Assembly: GCF_039645565.1 (NCBI RefSeq)
Contig: NZ_CP147914.1
Span: 1,547,573 to 1,611,572 of the forward strand
Reading direction: 5' to 3'
Source: Sulfurimonas sp. HSL1-2
GTDB lineage: Bacteria > Campylobacterota > Campylobacteria > Campylobacterales > Sulfurimonadaceae
DNA length: 64,000 bases
Shown here: piece after piece, positions 47,875 through 57,183 of the stretch
How positions within the stretch are numbered: the stretch's first letter is position 1
How the letters are laid out: each line of letters begins with the position of its first letter
Translations under genes and position numbers: made by a program
The notes under the pieces: model-generated
Told to the model about the DNA's origin: nothing
What the model saw: the letters and a program-made list of their open reading frames with translations, nothing else
The model's database searches: none

Positions 47875-48159
47875 ATGAACAAAGCACAGTTTGTCGAACT
47901 GGTTCAGAAGCACGGTGACTACAAAACAAAAGCAGAAGCAGAAGCTGCAATCAAAGCCTTTACAGATGCGGTAACAGATGCACTCGTAGCGAAAGAAGAT
48001 GTCACACTTGTTGGCTTCGGTAGCTTTACATCTGCCCTGCAAAAAGGCAAAAGCGGTACAGTACCGGGTACGGACAAGAGCTATACTACAGCGGACAAAA
48101 TGGTTCCGAAGTTCAAAGCAGGAAAAGGTCTCAAAGACCGCGTTGCCGAAGGCAAATAA
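47875..48159 (+). CDS. hup: HU-family DNA-binding protein
   Basis: The 94-residue protein begins MNKAQFVELVQKHGDY and has the GFGSFTSALQKGKSG segment and PKFKAGKGLKDRV end of HU. The arm region is GTVPGTDKSYTTADK, which differs from the usual RxGRNPxTG arm. It bends and compacts DNA. ATG at 47875 chosen; the longer frame is not plausible. Confidence 0.92.
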   Translation: MNKAQFVELVQKHGDYKTKAEAEAAIKAFTDAVTDALVAKEDVTLVGFGSFTSALQKGKSGTVPGTDKSYTTADKMVPKFKAGKGLKDRVAEGK

Positions 48160-48297
48160 CTCCTCACCCTGGCCGCCGTCCGCGGCCGCTTTTCCCCACA
48201 CCACCATTAACTTCTGCGTCTAATCCTTCCATGCCTGATTTCAGACAGGATTCTTCTGGCACACTCATGCCTATAAACATTTATGCAAAGGCATCTA

Positions 48298-48690
48298 ATG
48301 GAAAAAGTGACCAAAACCGAACAGGAGTGGCGTGCGCAGCTCTCGCCCGAAGCCTACCACGTCTGCCGCGAGCACGGTACGGAAGCCCCCTTCAGCGGGA
48401 AGTTCTATCAGCACAAGGGCGACGGGGTCTACCGCTGCGTCTGCTGTGATGCGCCGCTGTTTACGTCGGACACGAAGTTCGATTCTGGGACAGGGTGGCC
48501 GAGCTACTTCGAGCCCTACAGTGATGAGGCGCTGGTGGAGATCAAAGATACGAGTTTCGGGATGGTGAGAATAGAAGTACGGTGTGCGCGCTGCGACGCC
48601 CACCTGGGGCATGTCTTTCCCGACGGTCCGGAACCGACGGGGCTGCGCTACTGCATCAACTCCGTCTGCCTGACCTTCGACGAAGCATAA
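48298..48690 (+). CDS. msrB: methionine-R-sulfoxide reductase MsrB
   Basis: The 130-residue protein repairs methionine-R-sulfoxide. Zinc-type CxxC pairs are visible (CVCCDAPL and [10 protein letters not shown]), and the active-site region is [21 protein letters not shown], with the catalytic Cys near residue 119. The [11 protein letters not shown] motif is typical. ATG at 48298 gives [11 protein letters not shown]. Convergent with the next gene. Confidence 0.94.
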   Translation: MEKVTKTEQEWRAQLSPEAYHVCREHGTEAPFSGKFYQHKGDGVYRCVCCDAPLFTSDTKFDSGTGWPSYFEPYSDEALVEIKDTSFGMVRIEVRCARCDAHLGHVFPDGPEPTGLRYCINSVCLTFDEA

Positions 48691-48692
48691 AT

Positions 48693-49199
48693 TTAGAAGT
48701 TGACCGCCAGGCCGATCATGTAGTTGTTCATGGCTTCGGACGTGTTGACGTATTCAACATAGAGGTCCAGCTGGTTGTTCAGCTCGTACATTCCGGCAAT
48801 ACCGCCCGAGATCGCCACATCACCGCGTGAATGGAGCTCGTCCGCCAGGTTCGGAAGGATGAGACCGAATTTCGGACGGACTTTGAACGCAGAGCCCGGG
48901 ATATCGATCGTGTAGGTCGCGTAGACGCCGAAGGTCGTGATGTCGATCTTGTTGTTGCTGTTGCTGATCTCCGGTGAAATCAGAGACGTACTCAGTTCCG
49001 CCTCAACGCCGAGATTGTTCAGAACGCTGTCAAGCTCAAGCCCGCCTTTGATCGCCAGGCCGACGCCGTCGTCCACATGTTTCGGCATCGCTTCGAGGCC
49101 GATACCCGCACCTACATAAAAGCCGTTGCTTCCCTGCTGCTGGGCATATGCCGAAGATGTCAGCAGCACTGCCGCCGCAATCGATACAATTTTTTTCAT
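48693..49199 (-). CDS. outer-membrane beta-barrel protein
   Basis: The start at 49199 (ATG; the codon before is TTG) gives a 168-residue protein. A signal peptide (KKIVSIAAAVLLTSSAYA) precedes alternating strands (GFYVGAGIGLEAMP, GLAIKGGLELDSVL, ITTFGVYATYTIDI) and a final Phe (MIGLAVNF), typical of an 8-strand porin-like barrel. Function unknown. Confidence 0.82.
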   Translation of the reverse strand: MKKIVSIAAAVLLTSSAYAQQQGSNGFYVGAGIGLEAMPKHVDDGVGLAIKGGLELDSVLNNLGVEAELSTSLISPEISNSNNKIDITTFGVYATYTIDIPGSAFKVRPKFGLILPNLADELHSRGDVAISGGIAGMYELNNQLDLYVEYVNTSEAMNNYMIGLAVNF

Positions 49200-49273
49200 C
49201 AATTTATCCTTTCCGGTGTGATGGGCGGCATTATAGCACCATGAGATATAATGGCGGAAAAAAAGGAGAGCCC

Positions 49274-49813
49274 ATGCGTAAGTTTTTCGGCTTTTTCATC
49301 CTCTTTGTTGCGGCAGCCGCCCTCTTCGGTGCGGCGAACAAGCACCCCCACGTGCTGCTTAAAACCACCCAGGGGACGATCGAACTCGAGATCCGCGAAG
49401 ACCTCGCCCCCCTGGCGGCGGAGAACTTCCTGACCCATGTCAAAGAAGGCTACTACGACGGGATCATCTTTCACCGTATCATCAAAGGCTTTATGATCCA
49501 GGGCGGCGATCCGACCGGTACCGGCCGCGGCGGCGAATCCATCTGGCACAGACCGTTCAAAAACGAGTACGCCCCCAATGTCGTCTTCGACAAACCGGGG
49601 ATCCTCGCCATGGCCAATGCCGGGCGCAATACCAACGGCAGCCAGTTCTTCATCACAACAGCGGCGGCCCCCTGGCTCAACGGCGGCTATACAATCTTCG
49701 GCTATGTTGTCAAAGGGATGGATGTCGTTTATAAACTGGAAGGGGTTCGGACAGGCAGACAGGACCGTCCGCTGGAGTCGCAGACGATCCTTAAGGCAAG
49801 TGTCGCCGAGTAG
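49274..49813 (+). CDS. peptidylprolyl isomerase, cyclophilin type, exported
   Basis: The 179-residue protein begins with a signal peptide (MRKFFGFFILFVAAAALFGAA) and has the cyclophilin core: GTIELEIREDLAPLAAENFL, FHRIIKGFMIQGGDPTGTGRGG, and SQFFITTAAAPWLNGGYTIFG. It helps protein folding outside the cytoplasm. The ATG at 49274 has AAGGAG upstream. Confidence 0.93.
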   Translation: MRKFFGFFILFVAAAALFGAANKHPHVLLKTTQGTIELEIREDLAPLAAENFLTHVKEGYYDGIIFHRIIKGFMIQGGDPTGTGRGGESIWHRPFKNEYAPNVVFDKPGILAMANAGRNTNGSQFFITTAAAPWLNGGYTIFGYVVKGMDVVYKLEGVRTGRQDRPLESQTILKASVAE

Positions 49814-49819
49814 CGGCGC

Positions 49820-51406
49820 TTAGAGCATCATGCCGCGGATCGTATAGAAGATTGCGGCGGACAGAACGGCGGCAGCGGGAACCGTGATCACCCACGCCGC
49901 GATAATCTTCTTGATCGCATCGCGTTTGACATACTTGATCTTCTGGGCACGCTTAAGCTGTTTTTTGTCGAGACGGATCTTCTCCTCTTCATCCTCAATC
50001 ATCCGGTACAGTTGAACGATACGTTCATAATCCTCCTGGCTTTTGCCCTGTCTTGCTTCCAGGGTCTCTTTTTCGGCATTGAGCGCATGCAGCAGCTTCT
50101 CGTCCTCGATGAGCTGGCGGCGCTCGACGCGGATCAGTTCCTCCTCCTTCGTATGGTAGAGGAACTCGCGCAGGAAGCCGACGCCAAAGACACCGCCGAT
50201 GGCGATATGCGTGGAGCTGACCGGAAGACCGAGCTGTGAGGCGACGATGACGGTAATGGCCGCCGCCATCGCAATACTGTAGGCACGGACCTGGTCAAGC
50301 TCGGTGATCTCGCTGCCGACGGTGCGGATCAGTTTCGGGCCGTACAGGGCCAGCCCCAGTGCGATCCCGATGGCACCGACGAGCATGACCCACATCGGGA
50401 TGCTCGCCTTGGTACTGATGACGCTGTGCTGCACGGCATCAGCGATCCCAGCGAGCGGACCGACGGCGTTGGCAACGTCGTTGGCCCCGTGGGCAAAACT
50501 GAGCAGCGCCGCGGCGAAGATCAGGGGGATCGTAAAGAGTTTGTTGACGTCATCACGGTGGTTGCGCAGGGAAACGGCCGCCTTGGCGACCATCGGCTTG
50601 ACCACGAGGTAGATGACAACGGCGGCAATAAAACCGATCCCGAGTGCCGTCGGGAAGTCGACTTTGACGATGTGCTTGACCCCTTTGAGCATCAGGTAGG
50701 TGACAAAGGCCCACCCCATCACGGAGACATAGAGCGGGACCATCTTTTTCATCGCACTCAGTTTATCCTCTTTGTAGATCATCGTCTTTTTGATCGTAAA
50801 GAGAAAGAGTGCGGCGATCACCCCGCCGAGCAGCGGAGAGATGACCCAGCTGGCGGCGATGGTTCCCATTGTCCCCCACGCCACCGCACCGAAACCGGAC
50901 GCGGCGATCCCCGCACCCATAACGCCCCCGACAATGGAGTGCGTCGTTGAGACCGGTGCGCCCATCGACGTCGCCAGGTTCAGCCAGAGCCCGCCCGCCA
51001 GCAGTGCCGCGGTCATCGCCCAGATGAACTGGGAAGCATCCACGAAGGCCGAAGGGTCGATAATCCCCTTCTTGATCGTGCCCACGACATCGCCGCCGGC
51101 AATAAGGGCCCCGCTCGCTTCAAAGATGGCCGCGATAATGATCGCACCGCCCATCGTCAGTGCCCGCGAGCCTACCGCGGGACCGACATTGTTCGCAACG
51201 TCGTTCGCACCGATGTTGAGTGCCATATAGGCCCCGAACAGTGCGGCGATCGCCAGGAAAAGGCTGTTGGTAACGCCCGAATGCGTTACGGAACTGTAAA
51301 AGAGAACGCCGACCATGAAAAAGAGGGCAAGCCCCAATTTCGTGAAATCGTTTTTCGAGCTTTTGACAGCCTTCTTCTCCATTTTTTTGACGGTTCTAAT
51401 ATCCAT
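49820..51406 (-). CDS. PiT-family phosphate transporter
   Basis: The 528-residue membrane protein has two inverted-repeat copies of the PiT signature (GANDVANNVGPAVGS near residue 66 and GANDVANAVGPLAG near 310), about 12 spans, and a long cytosolic coiled-coil region before the last span (about 430-495). It is a low-affinity phosphate:cation symporter. The charged loop is longer than in E. coli PitA. Convergent with the cyclophilin gene, 6 bases apart. Confidence 0.95.
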   Translation of the reverse strand: MDIRTVKKMEKKAVKSSKNDFTKLGLALFFMVGVLFYSSVTHSGVTNSLFLAIAALFGAYMALNIGANDVANNVGPAVGSRALTMGGAIIIAAIFEASGALIAGGDVVGTIKKGIIDPSAFVDASQFIWAMTAALLAGGLWLNLATSMGAPVSTTHSIVGGVMGAGIAASGFGAVAWGTMGTIAASWVISPLLGGVIAALFLFTIKKTMIYKEDKLSAMKKMVPLYVSVMGWAFVTYLMLKGVKHIVKVDFPTALGIGFIAAVVIYLVVKPMVAKAAVSLRNHRDDVNKLFTIPLIFAAALLSFAHGANDVANAVGPLAGIADAVQHSVISTKASIPMWVMLVGAIGIALGLALYGPKLIRTVGSEITELDQVRAYSIAMAAAITVIVASQLGLPVSSTHIAIGGVFGVGFLREFLYHTKEEELIRVERRQLIEDEKLLHALNAEKETLEARQGKSQEDYERIVQLYRMIEDEEEKIRLDKKQLKRAQKIKYVKRDAIKKIIAAWVITVPAAAVLSAAIFYTIRGMML

Positions 51407-51426
51407 CGTTTCTCCCCAATTGATAT

Positions 51427-52569
51427 TTATGCGTGATAAAGTGCCTCGTAAACCTTCAGCGCCTGTGTATGCGCCTTGACGTCGTGCGCCCGGATGATCT
51501 CGGCACCGTTGCGCACGGCTTCGAGATGCAGGGCCAGCGTTCCCGGTAACCGTTCAGACGGTTCGGAGGGAACAATTTTAGCAATCATCGACTTACGGCT
51601 GGCCCCGACGAGCAGCGGGTACCCGAAGCGTCTGAAATGCGCCAGGTCGCGGATGAGTTTGAGGTTGTGTTCAAGGCTCTTTCCAAAGCCGATGCCGACG
51701 TCGAGGACGATCTGCTCAACCCCGAACGCTTTCGCCTTGGCGATCCGTGCTTCGAAAAAGTCGGTCAGCTCCCCGAAAAGATCACTGTACTCCGGCTGCG
51801 CCTGCATGGTCTGCGGGGTCCCCTGCATGTGCATGATGACGGCCGTGGCCCCGTATTCACCGCAGAGCTTTGCCACAGCGTCGTCGGCCAGTCCCGTGAT
51901 GTCGTTGACAATGCTGAAACCGCGTTCGAGCGCATAGGAGATGACCCTCGGGGCATAGCTGTCGAGGCTGAACGCCGCGCGCTCGTAGAGGCGGTGGGCA
52001 TAGGCCGCATCGATGACGGGCTTCACCCGCTCGAGCTCTTCGTGCTCGGACACCGCCGCCGAGCCCGGCCGGGAGGAGACTCCGCCGAGATCGATGATCT
52101 CCGCCCCCTCCTCTATCATCGTTTCGATGTGCGCCACCGCGGCGCTGTCTTTAAAACGGCTCCCCGCGAAAAAGCTGTCCTCGTTGGTATTGACGACCCC
52201 CATGACCTTTGCCGGTCCGGGCTTTTGCATGCCGGCGAAACGCTTGAGCTCCGCGGCCAGCTCTTTGAGGCCGAAGGGCTGTGCCAGCTCCTTGCGGGAG
52301 AGCTCCTGCAGCTGCCGTGTCGTAGCCAGCAGCAGGGCGTCGACCCGCGGGGTCTTTGCGACGATGGTGCCTTTGGGCACGGCCAGGTCCGCGCCGACGG
52401 AGAGGGCATCCTGCTTGAGGATATTCGCCGCACCGACGTGAAGGTCACGGATATAGAGGAAGTGCAGAGCCGCCTTGGCGGCAAGGATCTTCCGCCCGCC
52501 GGCATCGACGTCGAGGTTTTCCAGAAGCGCCGCGATATCGCTCCGGGGTGAAAGCATCTCAACCCGCAC
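51427..52569 (-). CDS. folP: dihydropteroate synthase FolP
   Basis: The 380-residue protein has a long N-terminal region (about 1-110), as in the Campylobacterota form, and a TIM barrel: VMGVVNTNEDSFF, IDLGGVSSRPGSA, YSLDSYAPRV, and IVLDVGIGFGKSLEHN. It makes dihydropteroate from pABA. The GTG at 52569 has GGAG seven bases upstream; an ATG at 52557 is the alternative. It overlaps the delta-prime gene. Confidence 0.94.
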   Translation of the reverse strand: MRVEMLSPRSDIAALLENLDVDAGGRKILAAKAALHFLYIRDLHVGAANILKQDALSVGADLAVPKGTIVAKTPRVDALLLATTRQLQELSRKELAQPFGLKELAAELKRFAGMQKPGPAKVMGVVNTNEDSFFAGSRFKDSAAVAHIETMIEEGAEIIDLGGVSSRPGSAAVSEHEELERVKPVIDAAYAHRLYERAAFSLDSYAPRVISYALERGFSIVNDITGLADDAVAKLCGEYGATAVIMHMQGTPQTMQAQPEYSDLFGELTDFFEARIAKAKAFGVEQIVLDVGIGFGKSLEHNLKLIRDLAHFRRFGYPLLVGASRKSMIAKIVPSEPSERLPGTLALHLEAVRNGAEIIRAHDVKAHTQALKVYEALYHA

Positions 52570-53182
52570 GCCGCTGCTCCGGTAAAAAGGACATCAATAC
52601 GCTCAAAAGGACGTTCTGCAGCCGTGCGTTCACTTCAAGCAGCCGGAATGCCCGGTCAAAGGCATCGAGCTGCTCTTCGCTCAGCGGCAGCTTCTCGACG
52701 ACGCTCGCCTGGTAGAAGAGCCGCTCGATCAGCGCCTTGGACTCGTGACGGTCCATCCGTCCCACCGAGGTGACAAAACCGTACAGCGCCCCCAGGTCAA
52801 GCGCTCCGAGGGTCAGTTCGACCCCCTGCGGCGCTTCACCGGAGAGCTCATTGAGGATCGGCAGGCGCGAACGGACCGTCGGCAGCAGAACCGACTTGCT
52901 CGACGCGATGATGACGAGGGCGATGTTGGCGGGGGGTTCTTCGAGCAGTTTGAGCAGGGCGTTCTGTGAGTAGATATTGAACTGTTTCGCCGCCAGTACG
53001 ACGTACTTCAGCGACGCCTCGCTGATGTAGGCTTCGGCGATGACCGCCTTGGCGTCTTCGATGAGAAAGTCGTCGCGGACGAACCCGACGACGCGGCTTG
53101 GATGGACCGCCTGCCTGAAAGCCTCGAAACGCTCCTCGATCTCTTCGGCGAGAATGATGTGGCTGCGTTCGAAACTACTCAT
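52559..53182 (-). CDS. holB: DNA polymerase III delta-prime subunit (HolB)
   Basis: The 207-residue protein is a short delta-prime clamp-loader subunit: ASLKYVVLAAKQFNIYSQNALLKLLEEPPANIALVIIASSKSVLLPTVRSR covers the SRC and sensor 1 region. The ATP-binding P-loop is missing, as usual for delta-prime in this phylum. The start MSSFERSHIILA at 53182 overlaps the hobA end by 8 bases. Confidence 0.9.
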   Translation of the reverse strand: MSSFERSHIILAEEIEERFEAFRQAVHPSRVVGFVRDDFLIEDAKAVIAEAYISEASLKYVVLAAKQFNIYSQNALLKLLEEPPANIALVIIASSKSVLLPTVRSRLPILNELSGEAPQGVELTLGALDLGALYGFVTSVGRMDRHESKALIERLFYQASVVEKLPLSEEQLDAFDRAFRLLEVNARLQNVLLSVLMSFLPEQRRAG

Positions 53183-53723
53183 CCGTGTCGATTTCCCCGA
53201 AGAGCACGGCATTGAGCGAAAGATCGAAAAGCCGGTAGAGCTGGATCAGTTTGATATCCAGGTAGGGGTCGAAGGAGCGCAGTTTCATCGCATGCCCGAA
53301 CTCTTCGTCAAGAAGCCAGAGGCAGCTGTTGTCCGCCCGCTTGGCGATCTCGGAGCGCGGGTCGCTCCCCTTGCCGACGTACCAGAAGAAGTAGTTGCTG
53401 TCGAAGGAGAGGTCGAGCATATCGGCCAGCATGTCCATCGCGTCCCCGCTCGTCATCTCGTCGAACTCCGGGTAGATCCGGTCCAGGCTGATCAGCGGGA
53501 CCATCGGCCGGTCGTTGGAGAGCTGGTTGATCGTCGTCGAGATGTAGTGCTGGAACCATTTGCGTTTGCGGTCGGTCACCAGGACGATCGTCTTGCCCGA
53601 GACGATCTGCGACACGGCCAGCATCGTGGAAGCCGTCCACTCGAAACGGTTCTCTTCGACCCAGTTGAACGACGCCCCTTCGGCGCGTATGGTCTCGAGC
53701 ATCCATTTCATGAACGACTGCAT
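53175..53723 (-). CDS. hobA: DnaA initiator-associating protein HobA
   Basis: The 182-residue protein matches HobA, the Campylobacterota-specific partner that oligomerises with DnaA at oriC. Conserved pieces include FMKWMLETIRAEGASFNWVEENR, KTIVLVTDRKRKWFQHYI and NYFFWYVGKGSD. It lies between lysC and holB', as in Helicobacter and Campylobacter. This gene is the best lineage marker of the window. Confidence 0.95.
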   Translation of the reverse strand: MQSFMKWMLETIRAEGASFNWVEENRFEWTASTMLAVSQIVSGKTIVLVTDRKRKWFQHYISTTINQLSNDRPMVPLISLDRIYPEFDEMTSGDAMDMLADMLDLSFDSNYFFWYVGKGSDPRSEIAKRADNSCLWLLDEEFGHAMKLRSFDPYLDIKLIQLYRLFDLSLNAVLFGEIDTDE

Positions 53724-53729
53724 GGGGGG

Positions 53730-54941
53730 TTACTTCTCCAGTTCGTAAACGCTGTGAAGCGCGCGTACCGCCAGTTCGGCGTATTTTTCGTCGATGACCA
53801 TCGAGACTTTGATCTCGGAGGTGGAGATCATCATGATGTTGATGTTCTCCTGCGCCATCGACTTGAACGCCTTCGCCGCAACGCCCGTGTGCGATTTCAT
53901 GCCGACGCCGACGATGGAAACCTTGCAGATCTTCTCGTCGTAGCTTGCCTCTTTGATCTCGCCCTTTTCAATGAAGGTCTCGACGACCTTTTTCGCGTCG
54001 CCCAGTTCGTTCATCGGGACGGTGAAGTCCATGTTGGTCGAATCGTCATGCCCCAGGGTCTGGATGATCATGTCGATGTTGACGTTGCTGGCTGCCAGCT
54101 TGCCGAAAATATCGGAAGCGATGCCCGGACGGTCGACAACGCCTCCCAGTGAGATACGCGCCTGATTACGGTCGAGCGCCACACCGCTAACCAATGGTTT
54201 TTCCATAATGTTCTCTTCCTTTGTGATCAATGTCCCTTCGGCATCCGAAAAGCTCGAACGGGTCACGAGATTGACGTTAAGTTTTTTGGCCAGTTCGACC
54301 GAACGGTTCTGCAGGACTTTCGCCCCGAGCGAGGCCAGTTCGAGCATCTCGTCGTAGGAGATCCGCTCCAGTTTCTTCGCTTTGGGTTCGATGCGGGGGT
54401 CCGTCGTGTAGATCCCGTCGACGTCGGTGTAGATCTCGCAGAGATCCGCTTCAAGCGCCCCGGCGATCGCCACGGCGGAGAGGTCGCTGCCCCCGCGCCC
54501 GAGGGTCGTGACACGCCCCTCTTCGTTGACGCCCTGGAATCCGGCGACGACCACGACTTTGCCCTCGCCGAGTGCACGGCGCATCGGTGCCGGGTCGATA
54601 TGCTCGATCCGCGCTTTCGTATGGACCGTATCGGTCACGATTCCCGCGCGGCGGCCGCTCATGGACTCTGCCGGGAGGCCCATTTCATTGAGCGCGATGG
54701 AGAGCAGCGCCGCCGTCACCCGTTCGCCGGAGCTCAGCAGCATATCCACCTCTTCGCGCTTGGGGTTGTCGCTGTAGTGTTCGGCGTAGGCGACCAGTTT
54801 GTTGGTCTCGCCGCTCATCGCCGAAACGACGACCACGACGTCATTCCCCTCTTTGACCGTTTTGGCAACGCGGTCGGCAACGTTCTGGATACGCTCCAGG
54901 TCGCCGACGCTCGTACCACCGTATTTTTGAACAATCAGCAT
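53730..54941 (-). CDS. lysC: aspartate kinase LysC
   Basis: The 403-residue enzyme phosphorylates aspartate, the first step to lysine, threonine and methionine. It has the [13 protein letters not shown] start, [22 protein letters not shown] nucleotide-binding segment, and two ACT domains at the C-terminus (about 265-400). Single-function class. It lies 1 base after rppH and 6 bases before hobA. Confidence 0.96.
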   Translation of the reverse strand: MLIVQKYGGTSVGDLERIQNVADRVAKTVKEGNDVVVVVSAMSGETNKLVAYAEHYSDNPKREEVDMLLSSGERVTAALLSIALNEMGLPAESMSGRRAGIVTDTVHTKARIEHIDPAPMRRALGEGKVVVVAGFQGVNEEGRVTTLGRGGSDLSAVAIAGALEADLCEIYTDVDGIYTTDPRIEPKAKKLERISYDEMLELASLGAKVLQNRSVELAKKLNVNLVTRSSFSDAEGTLITKEENIMEKPLVSGVALDRNQARISLGGVVDRPGIASDIFGKLAASNVNIDMIIQTLGHDDSTNMDFTVPMNELGDAKKVVETFIEKGEIKEASYDEKICKVSIVGVGMKSHTGVAAKAFKSMAQENINIMMISTSEIKVSMVIDEKYAELAVRALHSVYELEK

Positions 54942-54942
54942 C

Positions 54943-55413
54943 TTACAGATACCCCTTTGCTTGAAAATAGCCGATCACCTTCTCATAGATCGGTTTTTTG
55001 AAGTGTGCAACGTAGTCGTACAGTGCATCGATCTCGATGAACTTGTAATCGATAAACTCCGGATGTTTCGTCTCCAGGTTGATCTTCGCCTTGTGTTTGA
55101 GACGGACCAGGAAATAGCGCTGCGTCTGCCCGCAGTAGGGGCGCATGCGCTCCGCAACGTGCGCCGGAAAATCGTAGGCCAGCCACTCGGGGTATTCGGC
55201 AACGACTTCCACCTTTTTCGTTCCGATCTCCTCTTCGATCTCGCGCAGAAGCGCCTCTTCGGGAGACTCCCCCCTGTCGATCCCTCCCTGCGGGAACTGC
55301 CAGATGCCGCTGATATCACTGCGCTCGGCAATGAAGATCTGTTTGACATCGGGGTATTCCGGCGGCACGATGATGGCCGCGACGTTCGGACGATAGGGTT
55401 TGACGGATTCCAT
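54943..55413 (-). CDS. rppH: RNA pyrophosphohydrolase RppH
   Basis: The 156-residue Nudix hydrolase removes pyrophosphate from RNA 5' ends. The Nudix box is visible: GGIDRGESPEEALLREIEEEIG at residues about 42-63. PYRPNVAAIIV at the start and GQTQRYFLVRL fit RppH/NudH. It is first of the lysC-hobA-holB'-folP operon. Confidence 0.94.
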   Translation of the reverse strand: MESVKPYRPNVAAIIVPPEYPDVKQIFIAERSDISGIWQFPQGGIDRGESPEEALLREIEEEIGTKKVEVVAEYPEWLAYDFPAHVAERMRPYCGQTQRYFLVRLKHKAKINLETKHPEFIDYKFIEIDALYDYVAHFKKPIYEKVIGYFQAKGYL

Positions 55414-55432
55414 GGGCCTCTTTACTCGTTTT

Positions 55433-55485
55433 GGAGCACCTCTAATAACCCCAGCACAATCCGGGTAGGGTTATGAGAAGTGCCC
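55433..55485. repeat. 53-bp palindromic element, relative of the 270-bp repeat
   Basis: GCACCTCTAATAACCC pairs with GGGTTATGAGAAGTGC at 14 of 16 positions around a short spacer. The GCACCTCT core and the following A-rich/ACC stretch agree with both ends of the element at 40259-40528. It lies in the divergent gap between rppH and hemW. Confidence 0.65.
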
Positions 55486-55585
55486 GCTGTTTTCAATGCG
55501 CGTATTATAGGGCAAGCGCGGTTAAATCGTGCTTGTTTTTCGCACATCTCAACGACGCCTAACGTCCGAACGATTACAATGCCGT

Positions 55586-56641
55586 ATGCTTTTATACGTC
55601 CATATCCCGTTTTGCGACAGCAAGTGCCACTACTGCAGCTTCAACTCCTACGTCGACAAGTTCGGACTGCGCCGCGATTACATGGCTGCGCTCGTCCGGC
55701 AGCTGGAGGGCGAGCTTGCACGCCTGGACCCGGCGCCGCAGAGCATCGAGACCCTTTTTTTCGGCGGCGGCACCCCTTCGACGGTCGCGCCGGAACTGTA
55801 CGCCCCGCTTTTTGAACGCCTGCGCCCCTATCTCAAACCCGGTGCCGAGATCACCAGCGAAGCCAACCCCAACAGCGCTACTCCCGAGTGGCTCACGGGT
55901 ATGAAAGCGCTGGGGGTGAACCGTATCAGTTTCGGCGTACAGAGTTTCGATCCCGATAAGCTGAGGCGCCTGGGGCGCGCCCACACACCCCAGCAGGCGC
56001 TGGATGCCGTTACCGCGGCGCACAGCGCCGGGTACGAGCACCTCTCCATCGACCTCATTTACGGCGTCGCCGGAGACACGAAAGCACTGCTGGAGCACGA
56101 CCTGGAACAGGCGTTCACCCTCCCCATCGACCACCTCAGCGCCTACGCCCTCACCATCGAAGAGGGGACCCCCTTTTCCGCCACACCGGAGGTCGCCGAG
56201 GAAAAACTGCCGCTGACTTCATGGCTCTTCGAGCGTATCAGGGCCCACGGCTTCACCCAATACGAGATCTCCAATTTCGGCCGCTACCGTTCCCGCCATA
56301 ATCTCGGCTACTGGGAGTACAAGCCCTACATCGGGCTGGGTGCCGGCGCCGTGGGCTGCATCGGAAATGTCCGCTACTACCCCCACCGCGACGTTGAAGC
56401 CTACATTGCCGATCCCCTCTTCCGCACGACGGAACCCCTCGATGCGGACGCGGTCAAAACCGAACGCCTCTTTCTCGGCCTGCGCTCCGTCGTGGGCGTC
56501 CCCGAAACGCTGCTCGACCCGGAGGAGCTGCAGCGCGCCCGATGGCTTGAAGAGGAGGGGAAACTTCGCTGTGAAGAGGGCCGCTTTTACAATACGGACT
56601 ACCTGCTCAGCGACGAGATCGTTCTCTATCTTCAGGGCTGA
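55586..56641 (+). CDS. hemW: radical-SAM heme chaperone HemW
   Basis: The 351-residue protein has the radical-SAM motif C-x3-C-x2-C (FCDSKCHYC) and continues as GGGTPST, ISFGVQSFDPDKLRRLGR, and IDLIYGV, like HemW/HemN. Of the HemN type it lacks the N-terminal Cys-rich extension. It inserts heme into respiratory enzymes. ATG at 55586 gives MLLYVHIPFCDS, the usual start. Confidence 0.93.
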   Translation: MLLYVHIPFCDSKCHYCSFNSYVDKFGLRRDYMAALVRQLEGELARLDPAPQSIETLFFGGGTPSTVAPELYAPLFERLRPYLKPGAEITSEANPNSATPEWLTGMKALGVNRISFGVQSFDPDKLRRLGRAHTPQQALDAVTAAHSAGYEHLSIDLIYGVAGDTKALLEHDLEQAFTLPIDHLSAYALTIEEGTPFSATPEVAEEKLPLTSWLFERIRAHGFTQYEISNFGRYRSRHNLGYWEYKPYIGLGAGAVGCIGNVRYYPHRDVEAYIADPLFRTTEPLDADAVKTERLFLGLRSVVGVPETLLDPEELQRARWLEEEGKLRCEEGRFYNTDYLLSDEIVLYLQG

Positions 56642-56751
56642 GTAGGCCCGTTCGCCTCCCCTTAAACCTCCTATGCTATAATCCCGGATCATAAATTTAA
56701 CTAAGGGGAGAACCGCCGCGTAACCGCGGCGGCGCCCTGACGGGAAACGCC

Positions 56752-57180
56752 ATGTTCGGAATGGGATTTTCGGAGATCCTTATCATCGCTATTATCGCCA
56801 TCTTGTTCCTGGGACCGGACAAACTGCCCCAGACCATGGTCGATATCGCCCGTTTCTTCCGCAGTGCCAAGCGGACACTGGCTTCGGCCAAAGCTTCCAT
56901 CGAGGAGGAGCTGCACGTTGATGACATCAAACGCGAAGTCAACAGCTACAAGGACAACCTGCTCGAAGAGAAAGAGAAGCTGAGCAAGGCCAGCGCCTTC
57001 ACCGAACTCACCGACGAATTCGACGCCGTCATCGATATGGCGGACACGACGACCGTGCAGACCTCCGCTCCGCAAAAGCCGAAAGCCGAAGCCGCCCCGG
57101 ATGCCAAGAAGCCGGAAGTCGTCACCTTCAGCAAAAAGAAAAAAAGTGCCGATAACGGCAACGATACCGAGGAAGCCTAA
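56752..57180 (+). CDS. tatB: Sec-independent translocase subunit TatB
   Basis: The 142-residue protein begins MFGMGFSEILIIAIIAILFLGPDKLPQ, the TatB membrane helix and hinge, then a long amphipathic helix and a Pro/Lys-rich tail. TatA is not here. It works with TatC in twin-arginine export. The stop is 3 bases before tatC. Confidence 0.94.
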   Translation: MFGMGFSEILIIAIIAILFLGPDKLPQTMVDIARFFRSAKRTLASAKASIEEELHVDDIKREVNSYKDNLLEEKEKLSKASAFTELTDEFDAVIDMADTTTVQTSAPQKPKAEAAPDAKKPEVVTFSKKKKSADNGNDTEEA

Positions 57181-57183
57181 CCT